NCBI RefSeq assembly: GCF_036884655.1
Contig: NC_088345.1
Span: 31,552,501-31,616,500 of the forward strand
DNA: 64,000 nucleotides
Reading direction: 5' to 3'
Source: Musa acuminata AAA Group
Taxonomy: Eukaryota > Streptophyta > Magnoliopsida > Zingiberales > Musaceae
How positions within the stretch are numbered: the stretch's first letter is position 1; each line of letters begins with the position of its first letter. The position numbers and the translations under genes are program-made. A model generated the notes under the pieces. That model was not told the DNA's origin, made no database searches, and saw nothing but the letters and a program-made list of their open reading frames with translations. Below are positions 22,315 to 32,078 of this stretch, one piece after another.

Positions 22315-23430
22315 TTATTCATGAGGTGGAAGATTAAAGTGCCTAAATAAAGAGTCAAATTGTCGATGGATTTGTTGTAGCTCGGTTAGGATTTGATCTT
22401 GTCGAAGTTCAAGCCGTTCTTGTCGTTGCTCAAATCGGTCTATCCGAATCCCGATATCTTCGATGGATGATGTGTGAGTTTGCTCAACCGGATGTGTTTC
22501 CTCAAAGGGACAGATTGGAGGAGAGTGGGTACTCCTAAAGACTGGGGTTTCCGGCTCTGGTTCAGGTTCAGGTTCAGGGGGATTAGTTCTTCTAGGCATT
22601 CTAACCCAGTTGCCGTTTCTATAGTGACATCTTAGTCGGTGAAGTAGATTTTTGTTTATTATGCTGTATCTATCTGATTTCATTACTTCTTCTTCTAGTG
22701 GTATTTGAATGTCGTAAGCTTTCATTATTCTAGTAATAATTCCACCATATGGGAGCATCATATCTTTTGTAGATAATTCCAACATATTTTGTTGGATCAG
22801 ATAGCCAAGACAAATGTCACGTTCTTTCATAATTAGGTACATAATTCCTAATTCCAATTGACTCACTTCATCATGATGGTATTGCTTAGGAAGAATTATA
22901 CTAGTCATGATATGATGAAGTATCTTAGTGTTAAAGGGCATTAGATGTTCACAACTTTTAGAAATAGATTCTATGTTAGGATTGGCAAGGATTGTTCCTA
23001 AGGCGTTAACGTAAGATGTTCCAATAGTATTTTCATCCCATGATCCTTTAAAGTAAAGTCCTATGCTTTTCATGGGAATACCTATTATATCACAAATGAA
23101 TCTATCAGTGATTGAAATGTGTTGTCCTAATAGATAGGTTGATATCCTTTCTTCATCATCTTTTTGCATATTGTTATAAAACAATCTAACTAGTCTAGGA
23201 TAAATGGGTTCGTTGATCTGCAAAATGGGAAGTAGATTTAGGTTTGCAAACCAATGGATAGTCTCTACATCTCTTAGTTCATTCAGATCTACATATTTTC
23301 CCTTATTAATGCTTCTTAGTTCGAAGGAGAGAAATTTTTCAGCATGATTTTTGGAATCAAAAAGAGTGAGATCAAACTCTTCTACTACTCTCCTCTTTCC
23401 CTTGTCCCTTGAGGATCTTCTAGATCCCAT
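22315..23430 (-). CDS. S2 ORF2: 371-aa plant-transposon-type protein with C-terminal coiled coil
   Basis: An intact frame in the position of pol. It starts MGSRRSSRDKGKRRVVEEFD, a basic start that could be a nuclear localisation signal. Residues about 25-270 read like the 'putative plant transposon protein' domain found in many plant repeat ORFs: YPRLVRLFYNNM, RFICDIIGIP, then a histidine-rich HHIMTSIILP, ELGIMYLIMKERDICLGYLI, LPYGGIITRIMKAY. A Pro-Glu linker (PEPEPEPEPE) follows near residue 285. The last 50 residues form a heptad-rich coiled coil (RIDRFEQRQERLELRQDQIL). No nuclease, RT or protease motif is visible. It has the same orientation as gag. Function unknown; a role in assembly, RNA or chromatin binding is only inference. 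Intactness in a young element suggests it was recently useful or recently copied. Confidence 0.8.
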   Translation of the reverse strand: MGSRRSSRDKGKRRVVEEFDLTLFDSKNHAEKFLSFELRSINKGKYVDLNELRDVETIHWFANLNLLPILQINEPIYPRLVRLFYNNMQKDDEERISTYLLGQHISITDRFICDIIGIPMKSIGLYFKGSWDENTIGTSYVNALGTILANPNIESISKSCEHLMPFNTKILHHIMTSIILPKQYHHDEVSQLELGIMYLIMKERDICLGYLIQQNMLELSTKDMMLPYGGIITRIMKAYDIQIPLEEEVMKSDRYSIINKNLLHRLRCHYRNGNWVRMPRRTNPPEPEPEPEPETPVFRSTHSPPICPFEETHPVEQTHTSSIEDIGIRIDRFEQRQERLELRQDQILTELQQIHRQFDSLFRHFNLPPHE

Positions 23431-24195
23431 TACTACTGCTGTTTTAGAGGGATGATGATGAGCTAAAGTAAATGAAGAACAAAACAGAATTTTAAGAGCT
23501 TCTTAGAGAATACCTTTGTGAAATCTTCAAGAGAAGGAAGGATTCTTGATGTTTTGCTCCGAAATGGGAGGTATTTGGAAGGTTTAGAGGAGTGAAGTGG
23601 GAATGGAGGTGTCTTGGAAGAGTAGAGGAGGAAATGGGGGTGAGTTGGGGTCGGTTCCTTAGCCGGCCCTAGCGTGATTTTAGAGGGCAGAGCTGCTGGC
23701 GGTTGCACCTCTGGCTGGAGCGGTGCAACCTCTGGCAACCCGTGATGGCTGGAGGTGCAACCGCCAGCTGGAGAGGTGCCACCGCCTGCAGCAGGTGAGT
23801 ACTTAGGATGATTTGATTTGGGAGAGTTTGCCTTGAGGAGAGTTTCAGAGCAATTGATGTTTGTTACATGATTTCGTATAAGTTTTTATTTTAAGGAAGA
23901 AGCTCTTTGTAAGATAGATCTTTTAACGTGCATACGAATGTTTGTTTGGTGTCCCTTTTAAGATCATGACATGTTTAGTTTCTACAAGAATTAATTCGTA
24001 GATGAACAGGTTTTGAAGATCAGGGGGGTATGTGAATTTGGATATCATAAGTTTCTAATTGTATCGTATTTGTGATTTCATAGCTTCCACTTGTTACTTA
24101 AGCGTTGCGAGTTCCTTTTTGATTCTTGGTTTATGATCATTGAGAGTTAAGGAGCAGAACATTATTTCTTGCTCCGGCCTAGACTTTTAATGTTT
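23431..24195 (-). promoter_or_regulatory. S2 spacer between gag and ORF2, with LTR-like palindromes
   Basis: For about 35 bases after the gag stop it still matches the start of S1 pol, then it diverges. At 23697-23795 it holds GGCGGTTGCACC / GGTGCAACCGCC hairpin words like those in the LTR U3. Downstream (minus strand) is a C/T-rich, leader-like stretch (23480-23660) ending just before the ORF2 ATG. This looks like a promoter and 5' leader, possibly captured with ORF2. I found no clear TATA box. A 91-aa frame at 23463-23738 is not convincing as a gene. Confidence 0.5.
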
Positions 24196-25779
24196 TTATA
24201 GGAACGGATGATTTTTAGGAACCCATTTGCTTTTGGGTGCCTCATAAACAGATCTATATTTTCTATCATGTTGCATAGAGTTTATCATGGTTCCTTTAGG
24301 AACCCAAATTAATTTGTTTGGACTTATTTTCTTGAATGGACAACAATGTGTCTTGTGTCCAGATTTGCAACAAAAGTTGCACTTGGTTTGGTGTTGAACG
24401 TGTAAGATGGGGCCTTTTACAAAGGTAGTTGGATTTCGGTGAGGACTCCTCACAAATCCAATCCCACTTCTTTTGGGAGCATGACCCTTGTTTGTAAGGA
24501 TCATGTTTAATGACTTGCTACCAACCTCGAATTTCTTCAAGGTGTCCTTAAGCAGCAAGTTTTCTTTTTGTATAGTTTCTAAATCATGACATTTGATACA
24601 TGAGTTTAAACTATCATGATGTTCGACTTTTAACTTATCAAACTTACAAGTAAGATTATCATGTACCCTTTTTAGCAACTTGTATTTTCTATTTATAACT
24701 TTGCATTCATCAAATAAATCATGGAAGGCATTTAATAATTCATCGAAAGATAAATCAGCATCTAATAAATCTGTTACCTCCCCTTCGATGGCCATAAAGG
24801 CGTAATGAGCAACTTGCTCGGTGTTGGATTCTTCTTCCTCGGATGCGCTCGAATCATCCCATGTTGCTTGGAGCGCCTTCTTCTTTGTTGTTCTTTTCTT
24901 GACTTGGGGACAATCACTTTTGTAATGTCCCGGCTTTTTACATTCATAGCAGATCACTTGGTCCTTCTTAGGTTCAAGTTTATTTTTCATATCGTTTTTA
25001 AACTTGTTTCTTTTGAAGAATTTTTTAAACTTTCTTGTCAACAGTGCCAAGTCATCGTCACAATCCTCATCACTTGAGTTTTCTCTCAAGTGGCATTCAG
25101 AAGTTTTAAGTGCCATATCCTTCCTGTTCTTTGGAAGGATGTCTTCTTGCTCTTCATGAGCTTTGCAGGTCATTTCGTAGGTCATTAATGACCCGATTAG
25201 TTCTTCAAGAGGGAAATTTTGCAGATCTTTTGCCTCTTGAATGGCGGTGACTTTAGGATCCCAACTCTTAGGAAGGGATCTTAGTATCTTATTAACAAGC
25301 TCAAAATCCGAAAAGCTCTTTCCGAGACCTTTTAAACCGTTGACGACATCCGTGAAACGGGTAAACATGTCGCCAATGGTTTCACTCGGTTTCATTCGAA
25401 AAAGTTCAAAAGAATGCAGCAACAGATTGATTTTTGACTCTTTCACTCTACTTGTGCCCTCGTGGGTCACTTCAAGTGTGTGCCAAATATCAAAAGCAGT
25501 TTCGCAAGTTGAAACACGATTAAACTCGTTTTTATCAAGAGCGCAAAATAAGGCATTCATAGCCTTTGCATTAAGAGCGAAAGCCTTCTTTTCCAAATCG
25601 TTCCAATCGATCATTGGAAGAGAAGATTTTGAAAATCCATTTTCAACAAGATTCCATAGTTCAAAATCCATAGAAATAAGAAAGATCCTCATTCGGGTCT
25701 TCCAGTAAGTGTAGTCCGTTCCACTGAACATGGGTGGACGTGTAATCGAATGCCCCTCTTGGTTTCCGGCGTATGCCAT
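24196..25779 (-). CDS. gag: S2 gag, intact 527 aa
   Basis: Full-length Gag: N-terminal copia Gag fold (residues about 15-215: YWKTRMRIFLISMDFELWNL, FDIWHTLEVTHEG, NKILRSLPKSWDPKVTAIQE), acidic segment (ENSSDEDCDDD), basic stretch (KKFFKRNKFKND), CCHC knuckle CYECKKPGHYKSDCP near residue 280, long helical part (FDELLNAFHDLFDECKVINR), and a second knuckle CNFCCKSGHKTHCCPF near residue 485. It ends KSKWVPKNHPFL then TAA, at the very place where S1 gag ends in TAG. The start follows the PBS by about 30 bases, as in S1. Closely similar to S1 gag along its length. As a structural protein it could package S2 and sibling RNAs. Confidence 0.95.
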   Translation of the reverse strand: MAYAGNQEGHSITRPPMFSGTDYTYWKTRMRIFLISMDFELWNLVENGFSKSSLPMIDWNDLEKKAFALNAKAMNALFCALDKNEFNRVSTCETAFDIWHTLEVTHEGTSRVKESKINLLLHSFELFRMKPSETIGDMFTRFTDVVNGLKGLGKSFSDFELVNKILRSLPKSWDPKVTAIQEAKDLQNFPLEELIGSLMTYEMTCKAHEEQEDILPKNRKDMALKTSECHLRENSSDEDCDDDLALLTRKFKKFFKRNKFKNDMKNKLEPKKDQVICYECKKPGHYKSDCPQVKKRTTKKKALQATWDDSSASEEEESNTEQVAHYAFMAIEGEVTDLLDADLSFDELLNAFHDLFDECKVINRKYKLLKRVHDNLTCKFDKLKVEHHDSLNSCIKCHDLETIQKENLLLKDTLKKFEVGSKSLNMILTNKGHAPKRSGIGFVRSPHRNPTTFVKGPILHVQHQTKCNFCCKSGHKTHCCPFKKISPNKLIWVPKGTMINSMQHDRKYRSVYEAPKSKWVPKNHPFL

Positions 25780-25809
25780 CTCTCTTGGGTTTTAATCCTT
25801 TAGAGAGTT

Positions 25810-25827
25810 AACCGAGCTCTGATACCA
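25810..25827 (-). other. S2 primer-binding site
   Basis: On the minus strand TGGTATCAGAGCTCGGTT, two mismatches to the initiator tRNA-Met complement, two bases from the LTR. Confidence 0.87.
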
Positions 25828-25829
25828 AT

Positions 25830-28123
25830 TGTTAGGATCAAGAGCACTAAGAGGGGGGGGTGAATTAGTGCAGCGGAAATCTTATAATAATTTAAAAACA
25901 AAAAGCTGCGTTCGTTCAAAAACGATTATGATGCAAAAGCAAATTCTCAGTTTGTATTTAAGTGCAGTTTGCGTCTAAGCGCAGATTGCGTCTAAGCGCA
26001 GTTTTGCGTCTAAGCGCAGATTGCGTCTAAGCGCAGTTTTGCGTCTAAGCGCAGTTTTGCGTCTAAATGCAGATTTACGTCTAAACGCAGATTTACGTCT
26101 AAACGCAGTTTTACGTCTAAACGTAGTTTTACGTCTAAACGCAGTTTTACGTCTAAACGCAGTTTTACGTCTAAACGCAGATTTACGTCTAAACGCAGTT
26201 TTACGTCTAGACGCAGATTTACGTCTAAACTTTGAAACTCGTTTGTATATTCGCAGAAGGCAGTATGCAGTTGAAATCAAGACGTAAACGTAAACTGAAA
26301 TCTGATGATTGAGCGAAGAAAGCCGATTTACGTCCGAATGCAGTTTTACGTCTAAATGTTGAAACTCGTTCGTAAAATCGTAGAGGACAGATTGCAGTTA
26401 TTAATAGGATTAAAATGTAAGCGTAAACTGCAAGGAAGCTCGTTCGTAAAAGCGCGGAAAACAGTTCTGCAGAATCAAACGTAAACGTAAACTGTAATGT
26501 ACGAAAATACAAGTTTACGTCTGAATGCAGATTTGGAAGAACAGCACTTAGAACTTGTTCGTGAAAGCGCAGAGAGCAGTAGTGATGAGGGAGGTTTGCA
26601 GTAATGATAAAGTGCTCGAAAATAAACGCAAACCAGAGATTTAGAGTGGTTCGGTCAGCCTTGACCTACTCCACTTTTGGCTTCCTCCACCGATGAGGTT
26701 GCCGACGTCAACTAGCTGCCTTCCTTCAATGGGCGAAGGCCAAACTTCCCTCTTACAGTTTCTCTCCTTTTGACAGGCTTAGGAGACAACCTTTACAGAC
26801 CTTTCTCTCCTCACTTTACAGTTGAAAACTTGAAGAACAGAAGGAGGAGACTCAAGGCTTTACAACACTTTTGAGCTCTTTAGAATCACAGAAAAGATCA
26901 CAATTTCGGTATAGGTCTGTATCTTTTCAGTGCTGAATGGGTGGGGTATTTATAGGCCCCAACCCAATTCAAAATTCGAGCTCAAAACGATCAAATCGAT
27001 CTAATCCCAGAATTTCTGGGATCAGGCGGTTGCACCTCTCATCTGGAGAGGTGGCACCGCCTGGCAGAGCTCGAAGACTGAGCTCTGCCGATTGCTTCTT
27101 CTCTGCCAGAGCTCGAAGACTGAGCTCGATGGTTGCATCACCTGGCAGAGCTCGAAGACTGAGCTTGGTGGTTGCATCACCTGGCAGAGCTCGAAATCTG
27201 AGCTTGGTGGTTGCATCACTTGGCAGAGCTCCAAACTGAGCTCAAGCTGATGCACCATTCTGCCATAGCTCGAAGACTGAGCTTGGTGAATTCATCACCT
27301 GGCAAAGCTCGAGACTGAGCTCAGGCTGATGCACCACTCTGCCAAAGCTCGAAGACTGAGCTTGGTGGTTGCATCGCCTGGCAGAGCTCGGAACTTGAGC
27401 TCTGGCGGTGCAACCTCTTGGCTGGAGCGGTTGCACCTCCCAGCCTTGCAACCCTGGCGGTTGCACCTCCTGGCTGGGGCGGTTGCACCTCCCAGCCCCA
27501 CAGCCCAGGCGGTTGCACCTCCTGGCTGGGGCGGTTGCACCTCCCAGCCCCACAGCCCAGGCGGTTGCACCTCCTGGCTGGGGCGGTTGCACCTCCTGGT
27601 GCAATCAGGGTCCGAATGGTTCACTCCATTCGACCCACTTTGAATCTTTTCAGGGGCCCAATTGCCCCAAGATTAAGCTAATGGGATCACCTCCCATTTT
27701 CATGCTTAATCATCGTGCTAACTACGATTATCTCTAAGACAACTTCTGCAGCTTGCTCCGATGCGTCAATCGCTTCTTCCGGCGAGTTTCCGGCCAACTT
27801 CCGTCGATCAACCGATAACCCTCGGTGATCCTTCTGCGGACATCCGGCATACTCCTGGACTTTGCGACGATCCACTTGGCGAGTTCCGACGAGCTTCGCT
27901 TGGCAAGCTTCTGGACTTCTCGGATCTGTTCTCTCTGAACCTCCGACGACCGTCCGAACTTCCGTCGAACTCTCGAACTCCCAACGTGATCATGATCTTG
28001 ACTCCGGCGCAACTCCTGCTGCTTGTCTTAATCTCATCGTAGTTAATCCTGCACACTTATCTCAACACATAGATTAGATAACAAATGACAATTGACTTCA
28101 TCATCAAAATCCGAGATTCAACA
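25830..28123 (-). repeat. S2 5' LTR (2294 bp)
   Basis: Minus strand TGTTGAATCTCGG...GATCCTAACA with intact TG/CA. It has the minisatellite (25955-26240), TATA box (26947-26954) and palindrome array (27020-27605). It differs from the 3' LTR mainly by two fewer 18-bp units and one G fewer in the terminal G/C run. Confidence 0.95.
26947..26954 (-). promoter_or_regulatory. S2 5' LTR TATA box
   Basis: TATAAATA on the minus strand, between the palindrome array and the R region. This is the promoter for the genomic RNA carrying gag and ORF2. Confidence 0.75.
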
Positions 28124-28128
28124 GATTT
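28124..28128 (+). repeat. Target-site duplication of S2, right copy
   Basis: GATTT, identical to 18690-18694. Confidence 0.92.
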
Positions 28129-29541
28129 GTCAAAATAAATTATGGTTTCTCTTGATTTCCCAGAATAATAACTTGAGAATTCTTTTTATAAATCAAGATT
28201 GTTTACTATGATTCTTTCTTTTCGCTATTTGATTTATCCAAATCAACCATGATATGTCACTTGACCTTTTAAGGTTTATTACTCGAGTTTTATTATGTAA
28301 AATTCCTTGAAGTATATCTCATCACCAAATTTTTCTTGATATCCTCCATGTGATGACTTCAACATTTACACCTTTTCGGTATAAACGATGAATATTTGGT
28401 ATCATGATAAAAATATTGATTTAACGCATGAAGTGATAAATGCTTAAAAATTTTAATGTCTTAGTATCATGTATGATATGCCCATAGTGATGATTGATTT
28501 ATTTTTGGTATCATGCATACCCAAGTAATATTGATTTGAAATATTTATGATTTGGAATGATGCATATAAGACTACGATTTTTTTGATGAAATGATATGAA
28601 AATCAACAATCATCATTTTCTGAAATGATACCTTATACCAATAAGAATGATATTTTATCTTTGTCATGATTTAGAAATTGATATAAAGGGAAAACAATTA
28701 CAAAATTATATTCTTCCCTTCTCGTTGACAATGATAAAGAGGGAGAAATAATTGCTAGTGTGCACATCTCAAAAGAGAAATATTTGCTAGCTTGCACAAT
28801 TCAAGAAGATGCAAAAACATGCTATCTTGCTCATCTCAAAAGAGAAGCAAAGATTACTAACTTACATATTTTAAGAAGCAAAACTTGCTTTTTTGAACAT
28901 CTCAAACATTGCTATTTTGCATTCTTTTTCAAAAACTTACTAGCCTTCATACTTCAAAGAGAAGTAGCACTTGCCAAATTGCTAGCTTGCAGCTCTAAAA
29001 TGATATAAAATTTTGCTAGCTTGTGTTTTGCAAAGAAAGTAAAATATTGTACTTCTTAAAAGAGAAGAAAGAATTTACTATCTTGAACATCACCAAAATT
29101 TGCTAGCTTACCTATCTTAAGAAGCAAAAATGAAAACTTGCAAAATTTACAATCTTGCACATCTTTAAACTTAATGATGATTTGGTGATTATGCATGTTG
29201 TAAAGTGATAAAAAAATTTACTAGCTTGTATGTTGTAAAACTTGCATATCTCAAAAACTGGCTAGATGCACTTCTCCTTTTTGTTGATAACAAAGGGGGA
29301 GAATTTATGATGATGATCATGCATGGAATGATGCATTGAAATTTTGATTATGCATGCATTTATATTGCATACAATGATAAGATTAATCGGGTCTTTTAAT
29401 ATTCATGATGCATGTAATGATGATATATTTATGATTAAATTTGCTTTGACTTGAATTCAATTTGAATTCAAGAGTCCTATCAATATGACATATTGATAGG
29501 AGGAGTTAAGGTTAACTCCATCATCAATTAGTTGTCATCAT
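28129..29541 (+). other. S4 interior, right part: degenerate repeat region, no gene
   Basis: AT-rich. From about 28745 to 29280 it is made of degenerate units of roughly 30-37 bases, core TTGCTAGCTTGCACATCTCA then AAAGAGAAGCAAA. PPT-like tracts at about 28737-28747 and 29291-29302 (AACAAAGGGGGAGAAT). The 82-aa frame at 28760-29008 is a by-product of the units. It matches S7 and S11 interiors in inverse orientation. Confidence 0.75.
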
Positions 29542-29555
29542 AAAAAAGGGGGAGA
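29542..29555 (+). other. S4 polypurine tract
   Basis: AAAAAGGGGGAGAT directly before the 3' LTR, preceded by TCATCAT as in S1. Confidence 0.85.
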
Positions 29556-30766
29556 TTATTGAATCTCGGATTTTGATAATGAAATCAATTGATATGTTTG
29601 TAATCTAATGAGTGTTTTGAGTAACGCAGAGCTAACTTCGATCGAAAAAAGTAAATTGATTAAATTAGGAGGAATCAAATGTTGGGCTAGAGCAAACAAG
29701 TCAGAAGATTGGACGTCGGGCCGGAGGATCGGTCGACATATCGGTAGAAGGCTTCGGGCTATGAATTCGGGCATCGAGCCAAGAAGATTGGACATTGCAC
29801 CAAGAAGACCAGATGTTGGGAGAAGATAACATGCCAATTGGGCAATACATTGAAGGATCGGACGAAGTGCTCAATGAACTAATAACATGCCGAACAATAA
29901 GGATTCACTTGCAATCGATTATGTCTAGATCGAGTTAGTTTAGAGTCTAATTAAGTCTGTTTAGAATGTAATTAAGCCAACTCAATTATGGGCCAACTAG
30001 GCCCAAATGGGACTATTTTGGGCCATGAGAAAGGCCCATTTAGTGACCTAAAAATTGGGTTAGGTAGTGTCACTATCGGTGGCTCTGTCTACAAGGCATA
30101 GTCTCCGAGACTATGTTAGTCGGTGGTACCACCCAACACAGGCGATGGTATTGCTAGGACATAGGAAACCTGGGATGAGACATTTTTTGGCTCCAATTTT
30201 GAAGCCATTTGGGGTCTATAAATACCTCAGCTATTCCTATATGGAGTAGCAAGAATTAACCATGAAATTGAGTTAAAAAAGAGGGAAAGAAAAATTGGAA
30301 ACTCTCTTAGAATTTAGAGTCCCTTCTTCCTAGTATTTAGAAAGTTTTTCTAAAGGGAGAAATGAGGTCTAAGAAAGAGAGGTTGTAAGGGTTGTCTCCT
30401 AAACTCATAAAAAGGAGAAAGAGTGTAAAAGGGTAGTTGATCTTTGTCCATTGAAGGAAGATCGCTAGTGGATGCCGATGGCCTCGATGCAAGAGGAATT
30501 GGGAGTGGATGTAAGTCACGACACCCGAACCACTATAAAACTTAGTTTGCATTTCTATTCTTACTATTTACCTTTGTTGTAAATTATTTAACTTGCTCAC
30601 TACTCTACTTCCTCATTACACACTTACAAAAGTGTTTTTAAGTTAACATCTTTTCGATCAGTTTTCAGCGAACGAATATTTTTCAAAATCGATATTTTTA
30701 TCCGCTCCACTAATTCACCGCCACCCCCCCCCCCCCCTTCCCCTTAGTGTCGACTCATTCCTAACA
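29556..30766 (+). repeat. S4 3' LTR (1211 bp)
   Basis: It starts TATTGAATCTCGG (TG to TA) and ends CCTAACA. TATA box at 30217-30224, conserved core near 30435-30535, and a long C run (about 15) in the terminal hairpin. Followed by ATTTC; the matching left target site was deleted with the 5' LTR start. Confidence 0.9.
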
Positions 30767-30876
30767 ATTTCAATATGGCATATTGATGGGAGAAGTTTAG
30801 TTTAAACTACATCATCAATTGATTATCATCATCAAAAAGGGGGAGATTATTGAATCTTGGATTTTGATGATAAATT

Positions 30877-32078
30877 TGTTGAATCTCAGATTTTGATGAT
30901 GAAACCAATTAATAGTGTTTATGATTTGATCTGCCTTTTGAGTGATATGGGAAGCTTCGATTAGGGAGAGAATTAAAAGCAGGATGAATCAAGTTAGGCC
31001 AGAGTAGAACATGTCAGAAGATTGAACATCGAGCCGGAGGATCGGTCAACGTATCGATAGAAGGCCTCGGGCCATGGGATCAGGCATCGAGCCAAGAAGA
31101 GCGAAAATTATGCTAAGGAAATTGGAGTTGTGGAGGTCAACTATCCGATTGGACAATAGGCCGCAAGAGAGGACTATGCGCCGAAGAATCGAACGAGGCG
31201 TTGATGAACCAATGACATGCCGGAAAATATTTGATTCAGCTTTGTAATAATTATCTAGATCGAAGTAGGTTTTAGGCGTAATTGGGTTGGAATTGGGCCA
31301 ACTCAATTAAGGGCCAATTGGGTCCAAGTTTGGGGTGTGTTGGGCCAAGTGAAAAGCCCAAACAGTGACCCAACAAATAGAACCATCGGTGGCACAATCT
31401 TTGAGACTATGTTAGGTGGTGGTACTACCCAGACACAGTCTCCTAGGTGGTGGTACCTTCTAATGTCAGTGCTGCAAGCGATGGTATCGCTCAGCATAAG
31501 CGATGGTACCACCAATACTCGGAAGACATGTGATGAGACTAGTTTTGGGCTCCAAGTTTGAATCCATTTGGAGCCTATAAATATCCCTCTCATTCCTAGT
31601 TAACATACACACAACTAAGGGTAAAAAGAAAAGAAAATGCTATTGTAATCTTGTGTGAACTCCTCTAAAACTCTAAGTGTTAGTGAAGTTTAAGAGAGGA
31701 GGTTGTGAGGGTGTAAAGGTTCTCTCCTGAGCCTATTAGAAGGAGAATAGAGTTGTAAGAAGGTGGTTGGACTTTGCCTATTGAAGGAAGACTGCTAGTG
31801 GATGCCGATGGCCTCGACAGAAAAGGAATCGGGAGTGGATGTAGGTCACGACGACCGAACCACTATAAATTATGGTGTGTTCTTTCCTTACCGCTTTTTC
31901 TGTTTACTATATTGTAAACTATCCAATCCCCTCTTCTCTATTCACTTGCAAATATATACGAGTCAAACAAATGGTTTTCATCGAAATCAGTTTTTATCGT
32001 ACAAAGATTTTCAAAACTGATGTTTTTATCCACTGCACTAATTCTCCCCCCTCTCTTAGTGCCGATTCGATCTTAACA
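30877..32078 (+). repeat. S5: solo Sirevirus LTR inside the S6 LTR
   Basis: TGTTGAATCTCAG...GATCTTAACA, 1202 bp, no interior. TATA box 31576-31583, palindrome words near 31410-31520. Flanks AAATT (30872-30876) and GAAAT (32079-32083) resemble a decayed 5-bp duplication. A solo LTR is what LTR-LTR recombination leaves. Confidence 0.8.

Larger units (their letters stand above)
18695..28123 (-). mobile_element. S2: complete non-autonomous Sirevirus with intact gag and a second ORF in place of pol
   Basis: Minus-strand order: 5' LTR (28123-25830), PBS (25827-25810), gag (25779-24196), spacer with palindromes (24195-23431), ORF2 of 371 aa (23430-22315), 3' region with PPTs (22314-21026) and 3' LTR (21025-18695). 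Flanked by the perfect 5-bp TSD GATTT. The LTRs differ by a few substitutions seen by eye, one base in the G run, and 36 bp (two 18-bp units) in the minisatellite, so insertion is recent. No protease, integrase, RT or RNase H. LTRs, PBS region, gag and 3' tail match S1, the likely helper family. Confidence 0.95.
15714..30766 (+). mobile_element. S4: gag-only non-autonomous Sirevirus, split by S2
   Basis: Truncated 5' LTR (15714-16767), PBS, broken gag (16818-17838), AT-rich interior (17839-18694 and 28129-29541), PPT and 3' LTR (29556-30766). S2 with its two copies of GATTT lies in the interior; removing S2 and one GATTT joins the halves smoothly. No pol domain is seen in either half, so the element depended on helper enzymes. 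It sits in the 3' tail of S6. Confidence 0.88.

Noticed and set aside
25241..25708. 155-aa frame opposite S2 gag (same at 201-668)
   Set aside because: Antisense shadow of gag, open because of gag codon use.
28760..29008. 82-aa frame in S4 interior (and 57848-58099 in S11)
   Set aside because: Product of the degenerate ~30-37-bp repeat; frame not kept between elements.
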